64,000 bases of DNA from Peribacillus glennii (lineage in GTDB: Bacteria; Bacillota; Bacilli; Bacillales; DSM-1321). Below the pieces are notes generated by a model that saw only the letters and a program-made list of their open reading frames with translations, ran no database searches and had not been told where the DNA came from. The stretch lies in assembly GCF_003429105.1 (NCBI RefSeq), contig NZ_QVTD01000022.1, positions 47,818 to 111,817 on the forward strand, written 5' to 3'. Made by a program: the position numbers and the translations under genes. Below, piece after piece: positions 45,101 through 52,332 of this stretch; position 1 is the first letter of the stretch; every line of letters begins with the position of its first letter.

Positions 45101-45408
45101 AAGCTGCATTTGATATTGATGAAGTAGAAGGTTTGGTTGATTTCGTAGTAACAGATACTTATGGTGTCCGTGTTGCTCTTGATGAAAAAGCTGATACAGT
45201 TACTTTGGTAAGTGGAACAATCACACCGACACTTACATTTACTAAGGTGTCTGGAGATGTATCTTTCTCTGGAAACGGAACTGATACAGCTTCTGTAGTG
45301 GCTTTCTCTGAAAACTCAGTGTTTAATGTTAAATTAAATGCTGGTTCTGTTAGTGCAACTCCATTAAAAGTAACAGCAACTGAAGCTTTAACTGTAACTC
45401 CTAAATAA
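42103..45408 (+). CDS. S-layer protein, SbsC-like N-terminal region
   Basis: The 1101-aa protein begins MSKKKAIKIATASAIAASAF and has a signal peptide ending near SEA-AT, closely resembling the start of Geobacillus SbsC. An Ala/Lys/Glu-rich helical domain follows (about 31-310), the type that binds secondary cell-wall polymer in SbsC, then a series of Ig-like beta domains (from SAINSKSVTVKFNKTVD on) to the C-terminus. No SLH repeats and no Cys. Codon use is highly biased, with few rare codons, as expected for a very abundant protein. A consensus promoter, a ~350-nt leader and GAAGGGAGA before the ATG support strong expression. It forms the outer protein lattice of the cell. Confidence 0.88.
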   Translation: MSKKKAIKIATASAIAASAFAAVAPTQSEAATSVKTLVDDAVKAAKKAREAYTTSSTVVPASKLTPLVEAAEKKIKAAEAKVNGLKGGDTKDGYLAKLSTAKKYVSDVKAYIAAVEDAKELSEAASDLKAAVIEENISYIKKNAKDIAALKGAADEVKKQVVGATAEKAIINKYLKYAADIAQGANAVYYAEKANYYVGKNDVETAKERIEVAKAELEGVSETSAFGKAAREAVKKAEEAIAAKEYEAVKKAVEEKVAAFEALANGDLSTQEKIDAANAAKDAVKYDGLNDADKAAFEARVTEANKKVDAAIEAIKAPKVESVSAINSKSVTVKFNKTVDDTKAVFGVTKDSFKVNVAATTWNADKTEATLELTSKLTAGTYSVSVTGLTDSALTGSVVAQDEKVAGIEILSENAPLNDKEASVGYKVVNQYGEDLTKLEDVEVSLSGAKLVSATAGTLTFTSASGTDLKAGDKVVATIIHKASATSTTKTLTVSAAAKASEVSFGTLYNKDGKTLNEDTNLSTDKFYLPLEVKDQYGNVITDAKKIAKDDLFITNTNPLAVTADLANLTTIKIGDKDTLVLPLSVPAGKTTAVVGETTITVIAAASGKNTQSKVTVAETTRTDEVKFGTATVFAGEETLVPVTVKDKNGNEIKDLKVLKDEVKGIKVTSKVGVIADELVEKDGALYIKVAPLANKNDVHTVVVQSSTNKVATVTLTAKDAIAPKVITGLDSKVSTSVRELAEAKVEIDKEDIVVEDQYGQAIAADKLLAKLGDDYKIVAETVEGAPFTVSGEITKVGGVITVAYKAGQDRTSANVTFKLAKYDEIEKDFVKVEASSYAKEFSVVKDSSFASYKVNDIAPIYVTGDNEAGYAIPAGYGKAIVVKAVTGSGGEVTLDEGDDYTVKSTVLDSVADSDVTGNDAAAVNFDKDATTATAKVTITINATGEEIVKDVTFSNVAPKVEKVEVVKNETVVNGEGVAQAIAPTATLTPASASATYAKEAAFDIDEVEGLVDFVVTDTYGVRVALDEKADTVTLVSGTITPTLTFTKVSGDVSFSGNGTDTASVVAFSENSVFNVKLNAGSVSATPLKVTATEALTVTPK

Positions 45409-45457
45409 AAATAAACGAAACGTTACTTTATAAGCTAGTAATAGCGAAAAAAGTGGG

Positions 45458-45505
45458 AAAGCACCTCATGTTTGACTTCATGGTTAAAACCATGAGGTGT
45501 TTTTC
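45458..45505 (+). terminator. Terminator of the S-layer gene
   Basis: AAAGCACCTCATG pairs with CATGAGGTGTTTTT; the inner TTTGAC..GGTTAAAA gives a larger loop with further pairs. Confidence 0.88.
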
Positions 45506-45523
45506 TAACTATTGTTTCCATTT

Positions 45524-46234
45524 TGTGGGTGAAATTCCTACACTTGCTAAATAGTCTGGGCAAGTACCTAATCCTCCTGCATCCAATGAGGTTCTAACAA
45601 ACCAAAGGGGTGAAGTCAGGTGAAGTCGTACTCATAAATTTGAGGCGGGGTTCCGTAAAAGGTGGCTATGGTTAGGCGACGAATCCATGCTTAGGCAGGG
45701 TGAGTTAGTGAACATTAAGAATCGCTAGGAGTTTAGTGTTCATCCTTAAATCCGAAATGGTTTAATGGAGATCAGAGAATTGACTATTAACCTGGTCTTT
45801 CTCATTCCTGAATAGTGGAGACCTAAGGTCATCAAAAAGAGGGATGGAAATAATGGAACGTTTGAAGTCTTGCTAGAAGAGGTGGGTTAGCATCAAAGAG
45901 GCTAGTAAGATGGCAGCGAGTTCATAGTAGTGAAGATGGTCTGCCGCTTGTACCATTATGGTAACATACTGGGAGGAGAAAACAGATCGGAGCGAAGGGA
46001 CTCAGTCAGTAGCACATAGAACTATAATAATTTACTAAACAGCAAGATCATAATTGAGACCAATCTTAGTAGATTGGTCTCGATTATGGCAGTTGCATGG
46101 GTAATTATGATTAGTAAATATTACTTAGTGATACTTATGAAAATACTGCTGATAGCACGCCTTGTGCGCTGAAAGGCGCCCGCATGGTGTAGGCTCGTAA
46201 CGAAAGTCACTCAATAGTGATATAAGTCGAGAAT
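45524..46234 (+). mobile_element. Candidate ORF-less group II intron
   Basis: About 711 bp without an ORF shows group II intron features. The 5' part begins GTGGG (consensus GTGYG) and contains segments such as TTAGGCGACGAATC and CAGGGTGAGTTAGTGAAC. An 18-bp-stem hairpin at 46051-46090 (GAGACCAATCT/AGATTGGTCTC) could be domain IV reduced to a stem. A domain V-like hairpin (AGC-x-CGCC, upper stem closed by GAAA, then GGTG) lies at about 46156-46196. A domain VI-like hairpin (CTCG...CGAG, TCACT/AGTGA) and a 3' AAT complete the layout. No reverse transcriptase is present, so mobility would need a helper. Boundaries are approximate and the identification needs covariance-model support. Confidence 0.55.
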
Positions 46235-46702
46235 AGCGATGTTTTATTATATGAAGAATTACCTGAGGCTTTGTTGAAGGCGTACGATGATGCTAGTTTG
46301 CCGATTCGTCATAAAACTGCAGATGGATTAGGATTAACAGCAGATGTAAATCCAGAGACAAATACAATTACCTTAACAGGTACAACTACACTAGAAAAAT
46401 TGCAAGCAACAGTTGCTGCTCAACCTGAGGATGATGGATACTTGCTGTATGCACTCAATACTCCAGAGGGAGCGAGAGATGACATCCAAAAAGTGCGAAT
46501 TGATGGAAAAATTCACAATTTAACTGATTTTGAAGTAGATACATTAAATAAAGCATTATTAATCAATACTCAAATCTTTAAATTTGATGGCAGTGAATTC
46601 TTATCAGAAACTCACAAAGTTGAATGGTTAGATGTAAACAATTTCGTTGTAGGTACTACTTCCTACACTATCGATGCAACTGAGGTTATCTTAGCTCCAT
46701 AA
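46235..46702 (+). pseudogene. 5'-truncated gene for a surface- or phage-like protein, downstream exon of the intron
   Basis: The frame is open from just behind the putative intron end (SDVLLYEELPEALLKAYDDA) to the stop at 46702, about 156 residues, without start codon or ribosome site near its beginning. The first internal ATG-like start (46271 TTG) has none either. The sequence is acidic, beta-rich (NPETNTITLTGTTTLEKLQA) and has no Cys. I do not recognise the family. Either an intron-interrupted gene whose upstream exon has been lost, or a fragment. It ends in a strong terminator. Confidence 0.5.
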
Positions 46703-46771
46703 TTATTTAAACTGGAGAGGGAAGAAGCCTATCATCCCCTCCCTCCCGAAAATGTCGATTGACATGAGGAA

Positions 46772-46806
46772 GGCTCTGTGGAGAGAAATCTCCACAGGGC
46801 TTTTTT
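46772..46806 (+). terminator. Terminator
   Basis: CTCTGTGGAGA pairs with TCTCCACAGGG around GAAA, followed by six T residues. Confidence 0.88.
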
Positions 46807-46889
46807 AAAAAATTAAATGATATACACCTCATAATTGCTACGAGGTGCATTGCTCCCTTCATGCAGATGCATAATTATGGGGTGTAAAA

Positions 46890-46920
46890 TAAAACAGAGA
46901 GTCTATGGCTCTCTGTTTTT
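46890..46920 (+). terminator. Second hairpin with T tract
   Basis: AAACAGAGAG pairs with CTCTCTGTTTTT around TCTATGG, just before the NERD gene. Confidence 0.8.
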
Positions 46921-46945
46921 CTATTTGTATAGAGGGATGGATTGA

Positions 46946-47770
46946 ATGAAATTTATTACCAGTCTATTTAACAAGACAACTAAGCCGAAAGAAGTTATTG
47001 AACCCAAAGAAACTCAAATACTAAAGACAAAAGAAGATGTTGCAGTAAGAAAAGGAGTACTTGGTGAATACAAAATAGATATACAGCTATCCCAACTACC
47101 CAAGAACTATCGCTATATAAATGACATATTCATAAAAAATCCGAAATCAATAACAGGTTATTCCCAAATAGACCATGTATTACTGACACCTTATGCCATC
47201 TTCGTTATAGAAACAAAGAACTATCAGGGAACCATTTACGGCCACAAGGGACAAAAAAATTGGCTTATTAATGGCAAGTTCAAAATGTTAAGCCCATTGG
47301 TGCAGAATTTTGGCCATATAGAAAGCTTAAAGCGTATTATCCATAAAGAGTATCACGAATTATTTATATCTTTAGTGTCTTTTACCAAGAGGTGTACCCT
47401 TAAAATTGATACTGATTTAAGACATATATCTTCAAATGAATTAGTTATTTATGATATAGAACTATTCGATTATATTAATAGGAAAGTTGCAGTATTGAGG
47501 ATACAGAACACTGAACCGTTACTGAATAATGGGGATATAGATTCTTTGTATCAAAGTTTATTAAAAGAAAATATAAAAGATGCTAATGCGCGTCAAAACC
47601 ATAACAAAGCCCTTTCGCAAAACAAGAATACGACAAACCCTTCTGAAAACGAACCGGGTAAATGCTGTGTTTGCAACAAGTTGGTTTCTGAGAAGGTAAA
47701 AAAGTTCTGCTTTTCAAATCCCAAATTCAAAGGAAAAATCTATTGTTACGAGCATCAAAAGAAAATATAG
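46946..47770 (+). CDS. NERD-domain protein with C-terminal Cys cluster
   Basis: The 274-aa protein contains a nuclease-related (NERD) domain at about 36-160, with G-E-Y at the start, then SQIDHVLLTPYAIFVIETKN (catalytic-type Asp and E-x-K) and a following WLING segment. The C-terminal part has CCVCNKLVSEKVKKFC... C-Y-E-H, a likely small zinc finger. NERD proteins are predicted nucleases related to Mrr/archaeal HJC folds and are frequent near mobile DNA. The ATG has GAGGGATGG upstream. A truncated paralog lies at 53187-53419. Biological role unknown; defence or DNA processing are possibilities. Confidence 0.82.
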   Translation: MKFITSLFNKTTKPKEVIEPKETQILKTKEDVAVRKGVLGEYKIDIQLSQLPKNYRYINDIFIKNPKSITGYSQIDHVLLTPYAIFVIETKNYQGTIYGHKGQKNWLINGKFKMLSPLVQNFGHIESLKRIIHKEYHELFISLVSFTKRCTLKIDTDLRHISSNELVIYDIELFDYINRKVAVLRIQNTEPLLNNGDIDSLYQSLLKENIKDANARQNHNKALSQNKNTTNPSENEPGKCCVCNKLVSEKVKKFCFSNPKFKGKIYCYEHQKKI

Positions 47771-47837
47771 AATTGCTTATCACGTTCTTAAAGGAGCATT
47801 GCTTCCTAATGCAGATGAATAATTATGAGGTGTAAAA

Positions 47838-47885
47838 AGGTGCCTGTCACTCCCCGAAAATTCTTGTTTCACAAATTGTTCCACA
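47838..47885. repeat. REP family 2, copy 1 (long form)
   Basis: AGGTGCCTGTCACTCCCCGA followed by AAATTCTTGTTTCACAAATTG: a core shared by at least six sites in 47-62 kb, plus a conserved downstream extension. Confidence 0.8.
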
Positions 47886-47993
47886 AATTAGGGTGCATAA
47901 AACTAATAATTCAGGTTGAGAATGGAATGCTGCGTGGAGAGCAAGGTTTCTCTGGGGCTTTTCTTTTTTCTGCTTGTAGTCAGAAGAGAGGGA

Positions 47994-48041
47994 AGGTGCC
48001 TGTCACTCCTCGAATAATCTTGCTTCACTAAATTGTTCCAC
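47994..48041. repeat. REP family 2, copy 2 (long form)
   Basis: AGGTGCCTGTCACTCCTCGA then ATAATCTTGCTTCACTAAATTG; same order and orientation as copy 1, 156 bp later, so the segment between may have been duplicated or inserted. Confidence 0.8.
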
Positions 48042-48148
48042 GGAGGTTAACCCACCAATCCCTTATAGTGTTAAGGTAAAGCTTTGCTGGAGGGATTCTT
48101 TGCAAGGCTTCTGTTCACGTAAGATATGCTTCCGTTAAGAATCCTTTC

Positions 48149-48361
48149 TTATTCTCCGAACCATTTTCTCCAAAGATCTTGAAACACGAAATTATAATTG
48201 ATCATTACAACGTAGGTAAAAGCTAATACACCTATTGAATTGGGTGTGATTGGCTGATTAGTGATTAGCTTTACTAAAAGAACATAGGTTGATGCAACTG
48301 GTAAACATATAACCACTATATTTATGTAGAGGATAAACTTATGTAAATCCAACGTCATCAT
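48149..48361 (-). CDS. Small two-helix membrane protein
   Basis: The ~70-aa product (MMTLDLHKFILYINIVVICL...) has two hydrophobic helices and ends in a basic, aromatic tail (FQDLWRKWFGE). Start uncertain: an ATG pair at 48356-48361 or a TTG at 48367; TTGAGG lies very close. Family not recognised. A/T-rich composition like its surroundings. Confidence 0.5.
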   Translation of the reverse strand: MMTLDLHKFILYINIVVICLPVASTYVLLVKLITNQPITPNSIGVLAFTYVVMINYNFVFQDLWRKWFGE

Positions 48362-48570
48362 CCTCAAAAAACATCTGGAGTATCGTGTTCAGGATTTATT
48401 TCGAGAGCATTTATAATTTTCAGCTTCATAAGTATTCTTCCTGTCGCATATAATTTCATGGATCAGGTGTACATTCGCAGTAATTGTTATTACAGATGTA
48501 TAAATAAGAAATAAATTTTTTAGTATGATTGATTATTTTTTCTTTGATTGTCAATAATATGTCTAGGTAA

Positions 48571-48610
48571 ATGTACTAGAATGTACTAGAATGTACTGGA
48601 TTGTATTAGA
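48571..48610. repeat. Four tandem decamers upstream of the recombinase genes
   Basis: ATGTACTAGA occurs twice in direct tandem, then ATGTACTGGA and TTGTATTAGA, exactly 10 bp apart. The spacing equals one helical turn, suggesting protein-binding sites. It lies in the 595-bp gap before the tandem recombinases, which otherwise holds no gene. Confidence 0.75.
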
Positions 48611-48956
48611 AACCGCTTTATTACACTTGAAATTATCTCTATATCTCCAACATGAGAGAAAACGGATTTCAACATAATTCTGCATTAGTTGAAAGAATAA
48701 AGTGGAATGTTTAATTGAAATAATAAAATACAATCCCTTTATCTTAGGTTTAAAATCTCCTTAAATAATGGGTGATAGTAATCCATTCAGAAATAATACA
48801 GCAGAGAAAGCTAATAATGTACTCTAGGGTTATTGCGGTCAATTGCGGTAGCTCTTTTTCGCATGCTTACGTTTAAAAATAAAAAATTTGATAACAATGA
48901 TACTATCACACCGATGCTGGACGTATCAGAAAGAATAAATAGAAAGGAGAGTAATA

Positions 48957-49850
48957 GTGAACACTTCGCAAAAATATTGGCAATCCACCAATGAAGCCAT
49001 TCCTGTACAAACCAAAACTATTTTAAATGAGTACTTGTTGAGTTTAAAACTGGCCAACAAAGCAGAAGTAACTGTTACGAAATACAGGTCGATATTAGAG
49101 CGTTTCTTCAGCGAATGTACGATATCGATAGAGGAGCTAACATCAGATGATGTGCTAAAGTGGCTTAACAAATTTTCTCAGGGTAAAAAACCAAAGACAG
49201 TAGACCTGTTTCTATCAGTTCTCTCTTCCTTTTTTAAATTCTGCCTAGCTGAAGAATATAAGGAACATATGGTCATAAAAAAACGATGGAGACCAAATAT
49301 TCCCCAATCGTTACCCAGATATCTGAATGAACAGGAATATGCTAGTGTGAAATTGGTGTCAGAAAGCCTCTCCCTTCGTGATCGGGCGATTGTTTTATTT
49401 CTTTTCTCCTCAGGGTGCCGTAGATCGGAATTGGCGAACTTATCTATTGAAGATATTGATTTAGACCGGCGAACAGCAAGAGTCATCGGAAAAGGGAAAA
49501 AAATTCGACATATCCATTTTTCCCTAGATTGCGCACTCCTGCTAAAAGAGTATATACAATCCAGGCAAGATGATGGAATAGAATCGTTATTTGTGGGACG
49601 GTTTGGGAAGCCTCTTAAAGGGCAAGGAATCTATCATATTATTAAAAAACTAGGAAAAAAAGCCGAGTTAAACCATTCTTTACACCCCCACTCCTGCCGT
49701 CATACGTTTGCAACCAACATGCTGGCAAGAGGGGCGGACCTGGAATTTATTGCCGATGAAATGGGGCATGCCAATTTAAATACAACCCGGGTTTATGCAC
49801 GAATTCCCACGGAAGACATGATTATAGCTTATCAAAATAGAATGGGGTGA
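48957..49850 (+). CDS. Tyrosine recombinase, XerC/D type (first of tandem pair)
   Basis: The 297-aa enzyme has an N-terminal SAM-like core-binding domain (about 20-105) and a catalytic domain with all six expected residues: Arg in CRRSEL, Lys in IGKGKK, H-x-x-R in HPHSCRHTFATNML, His in EMGHANLNT and nucleophile Tyr in TTRVYAR. It should cut and rejoin DNA at specific sites. The start is a GTG with AAAGGAGAG upstream. The next recombinase starts 6 bp after its stop. Tandem pairs occur in transposon-like elements (for example Tn554-type); no third protein is seen here. Confidence 0.9.
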   Translation: MNTSQKYWQSTNEAIPVQTKTILNEYLLSLKLANKAEVTVTKYRSILERFFSECTISIEELTSDDVLKWLNKFSQGKKPKTVDLFLSVLSSFFKFCLAEEYKEHMVIKKRWRPNIPQSLPRYLNEQEYASVKLVSESLSLRDRAIVLFLFSSGCRRSELANLSIEDIDLDRRTARVIGKGKKIRHIHFSLDCALLLKEYIQSRQDDGIESLFVGRFGKPLKGQGIYHIIKKLGKKAELNHSLHPHSCRHTFATNMLARGADLEFIADEMGHANLNTTRVYARIPTEDMIIAYQNRMG

Positions 49851-49856
49851 AGACTA

Positions 49857-50744
49857 GTGAGTGCCGAAGCGCATCAATCGTTTTTAAACGATAATCAGAC
49901 TCGCTTTAGTCCGGATACGATTCGCAGCTATAGAATTTCTCTTACCCAGTTCTTTTCCTTTTGCAAAAAAGATTTTAGTGATGTAAAAGCGACCGATGTA
50001 CGGGCATGGCTGTCATCATTGGAAGAACAGGGACTGAAACCCCGTACCATCCACTTGAAGCTGAGTGCACTGAAGTCATTTTTAGAAGAAAACCTTACGA
50101 AGAAAAACCCAACTTTAACCGTGAAAACCCCCAAAAAGGATGATTCCCTTCCTTACTACTTAAGCAGGCGTGAAATTACCCTTCTTCAGGAATTGACAAG
50201 AAATGACCTCAGAGATAGAGCACTGGTAGAAACGCTATATGCCACTGGAGTCAGGATTAGTGAATTAATCAATATCAAGTTGGAAGATATCAAATGGGAA
50301 AACAGGCAAATATGGATACGAAAAGGGAAAGGGAATAAAGAACGATTTGTGCTCTTTTCGCATGATTGTGCAGAGCGCCTGAAAGCTTATCTTGAAAATC
50401 GAAAAATTAACAGTGATTTCTTGTTTTCAAACAGTCGAGGAGGAAGGTGGAATCGTACCTTAATCGAAATCCGCTTCCAGAAATTTTCGGAAACATTAGG
50501 TTTTAAAGTAAGGCCGCACACCATGCGACATACGTTTGCTGCTCATCTGGCTGAAAAAAACATGCCTCAAAGCTACATTCAGGAACTTCTCGGGTATGTG
50601 AATATCAATACAACAAGAATCTATACCCGCTCTACTTCTGTGGGCGCAATGCAGGGGGTTAACCACTGTCACTCCCCGTATCTTGTCGAAAGAGTTAGGA
50701 ATGTGCTAATAAATATGTATTTAGAGGTAATGATCAATTCATGA
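49857..50744 (+). CDS. Tyrosine recombinase (second of tandem pair), altered C-terminus
   Basis: The protein has the same layout: core-binding domain (about 10-95), Arg in GVRISEL, Lys in KGKGNK, H-x-x-R in RPHTMRHTFAAHL, nucleophile Tyr in TTRIYTR. The fifth catalytic position, normally His in LLGH, is Tyr (LLGYVNINTT). After IYTRSTS the sequence no longer follows the family: the DNA from about 50664 is a REP family 2 element (ACTGTCACTCCCCG), so the last ~30 residues are encoded by the repeat and flanking DNA. Activity is doubtful. GTG start with GGGGTGA upstream, coupled to the first gene. Confidence 0.8.
   Translation: MSAEAHQSFLNDNQTRFSPDTIRSYRISLTQFFSFCKKDFSDVKATDVRAWLSSLEEQGLKPRTIHLKLSALKSFLEENLTKKNPTLTVKTPKKDDSLPYYLSRREITLLQELTRNDLRDRALVETLYATGVRISELINIKLEDIKWENRQIWIRKGKGNKERFVLFSHDCAERLKAYLENRKINSDFLFSNSRGGRWNRTLIEIRFQKFSETLGFKVRPHTMRHTFAAHLAEKNMPQSYIQELLGYVNINTTRIYTRSTSVGAMQGVNHCHSPYLVERVRNVLINMYLEVMINS
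50664..50695. repeat. REP family 2, copy 3, inside the recombinase 3' end
   Basis: ACCACTGTCACTCCCCGTAT then CTTGTCGAAAGAG aligns with the long form of the other copies (CTGTCACTCCCCGAATAATC, TTGTTTCACAGAG). Confidence 0.65.
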
Positions 50745-50751
50745 TAATGAA

Positions 50752-50976
50752 TCACATAAATTGTTGCTCCAAATTTATAATTGCATTTTTTATGGCATTA
50801 GCTTGATTTTCTAAATCAGTTCCCTTACCTACTATTTCAACGAAATCCGGATTTGAAAACTTTTTTGAAGCAAAGGCTGTAAACAAATCTCCTTCTCTAA
50901 ACACTTCAACATAATATTCAATGCCACCAAGTACATAGTGTTCGAATATTTCAAGATCTAAATTATCAAGACTCAT
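50752..50976 (-). CDS. Small 74-aa acidic hypothetical protein
   Basis: The product begins MSLDNLDLEIFEHYVLGGIE and is a small alpha/beta soluble protein rich in acidic and aromatic residues. GGGAGGAATG precedes the ATG, a strong site. It is convergent with the recombinase gene. Family unknown to me; possible antitoxin-like or accessory protein, without evidence. Confidence 0.65.
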   Translation of the reverse strand: MSLDNLDLEIFEHYVLGGIEYYVEVFREGDLFTAFASKKFSNPDFVEIVGKGTDLENQANAIKNAIINLEQQFM

Positions 50977-51032
50977 GTTATAGTCATTCCTCCCTTATAA
51001 TTATTAGTTATAGCATGATTATAAACAAAATG

Positions 51033-51054
51033 GTGCCTGTCACTCCCCGAATAT
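51033..51054. repeat. REP family 2, copy 4
   Basis: GGTGCCTGTCACTCCCCGAA; the extension beyond it differs from the long form. Confidence 0.75.
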
Positions 51055-51158
51055 TGAGTTCGGTTTTTTGTGTGGAATATTATAATGGAGCAGCGGGATG
51101 GGATACCTGGCATGAAATATTGCAGACCCATTCTTTCTGAGGACGGAAAGAAAGGCTT

Positions 51159-51488
51159 TTGTCGGCTTTTCCACCCAATTATTTAAGCCAGGAGAAAGAA
51201 TTTCTAGGGAAGCTTACTATTTGGGCTGGAAGCTCTAAAGGTCAAAGTGTAGTGAATATGGCCAGTTCAAGCAAGAAAAAGGCGCAAAAAGAATTGACTG
51301 TCTACTCTTACAGCAATAAAACAAATGTACAGACTTATTGGGGAAAGGGTGAAATCCCCAACCCACTCCGCCTTATCCAGAATGAAGATGCATACACGGT
51401 CGGTTACCCAATCACAGTTAATGCAGCCAAAAACCAGGGAGTTTTACTACGGATAAGTATTAAACAGCTTTTTTCTTATAAGCGGTAA
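51159..51488 (+). pseudogene. Probable C-terminal fragment of a secreted protein
   Basis: A frame of about 109 codons ends at 51488 with GVLLRISIKQLFSYKR. It lacks a convincing start (TTG at 51159 with no ribosome site) and a signal peptide, while its composition (Ser/Lys/Asn, beta-rich) resembles the exported proteins of this window. It starts about 100 bp behind a REP family 2 copy. I read it as the remainder of a truncated gene. Confidence 0.4.
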
Positions 51489-51517
51489 AGCCTGAAAAAA
51501 ACAAAAGGTATAGCTAA

Positions 51518-51550
51518 AAGCCCCTTCTGCAAAGAGTCGGGGCTGTTTTT
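51518..51550 (+). terminator. Terminator
   Basis: AAGCCCC pairs with GGGGCT across a 14-nt loop, followed by T residues. Confidence 0.65.
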
Positions 51551-51558
51551 CTGTCCTT

Positions 51559-52303
51559 TTATTGATCAAATAAAGAAAGCTTATAAGTGTTTGGAATGTA
51601 ATAGATCGGCTTGAAATTTTTATCATATACAATAATCATTGTATAAATATTTTTTTTGACTCAATTCCTTCATCATTCCATAATTCGTATACAGGATTGT
51701 AGCCTGACCTATAATTAGCTTGATTTAATCCATAGCGATCAGTAAGTGCTTTTTGTACAGTGATTGGTTCTAAACTGGAATGATAGGTCCAATATGCAGC
51801 CTTTGATAATTTAGAAAAATCCGCGTATACGTATTTTTTCTTTTTATCATACTGAACATATTTTTATTAGACATTTTTTTAATGGATTTCGTATACTTCA
51901 CTTCTAATTTTTTTACAGTCAATGTCTTGGATTGATGTCCAATTACTTTTTTATCCTTATCGAAAAAGAACATTACAGCATAGACTTTCTTTTCTTTTTC
52001 ATCTTGGTCAAAATTAACCCACCATCTTGCTTTGCTCACAGGCGAAATCCTTTTTGGGTCATAACTAGTAATAGGTTCATCACCAATTAATGCAGACGTG
52101 TACTTTACATCTTTGTTTAATCCCTTTGTAAATGCCTCATTTTTTTTCTTATTCCTGAAGGAAATCATTGCCCCATTTAGCAAATAGTCCTCTCCCGTAG
52201 TGATTTCAATCCAATCGACCTTTTTCCCGAATTCATTTGCAGTCTCTGCAGAACTTTGAGATGGCAAGATAAATGACAGTAAAAGGGATAATACGATTAA
52301 CAA
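51559..52303 (-). pseudogene. Secreted protein gene with two single-base frameshifts
   Basis: The first 150 codons encode a signal peptide (LIVLSLLLSFILPSQSSAE) and a soluble domain ending KSIKKMSNK. There the frame slips in an A run. Adding one A continues with KYVQYDKKKKYVYADFSKLS and on to EGIESKK, where an eight-A run (near 51650) breaks the frame again. Adding one A gives NIYTMIIVYDKNFKPIYYIP and a natural end, FDQ, at 51559. The full protein would be about 247 aa. The family is unknown. Two single-A losses in homopolymers suggest either genuine decay or sequencing error. The upstream flank is occupied by the IS21-like remnant. Confidence 0.7.
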
Positions 52304-52332
52304 ATGCGTTGTTTTGTAACTGCTAGACTAAA

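Noticed and set aside
46271..46702. Silent S-layer cassette behind the S-layer gene
   Set aside because: The sequence is surface-protein-like but I see no clear similarity to the C-terminal part of the S-layer protein upstream; kept only as a truncated gene.
48149..48956. Possible CRISPR-like array in the decamer region
   Set aside because: Four 10-bp units in direct contact have no spacers; repeat length and spacing do not fit CRISPR, and no cas genes are present.
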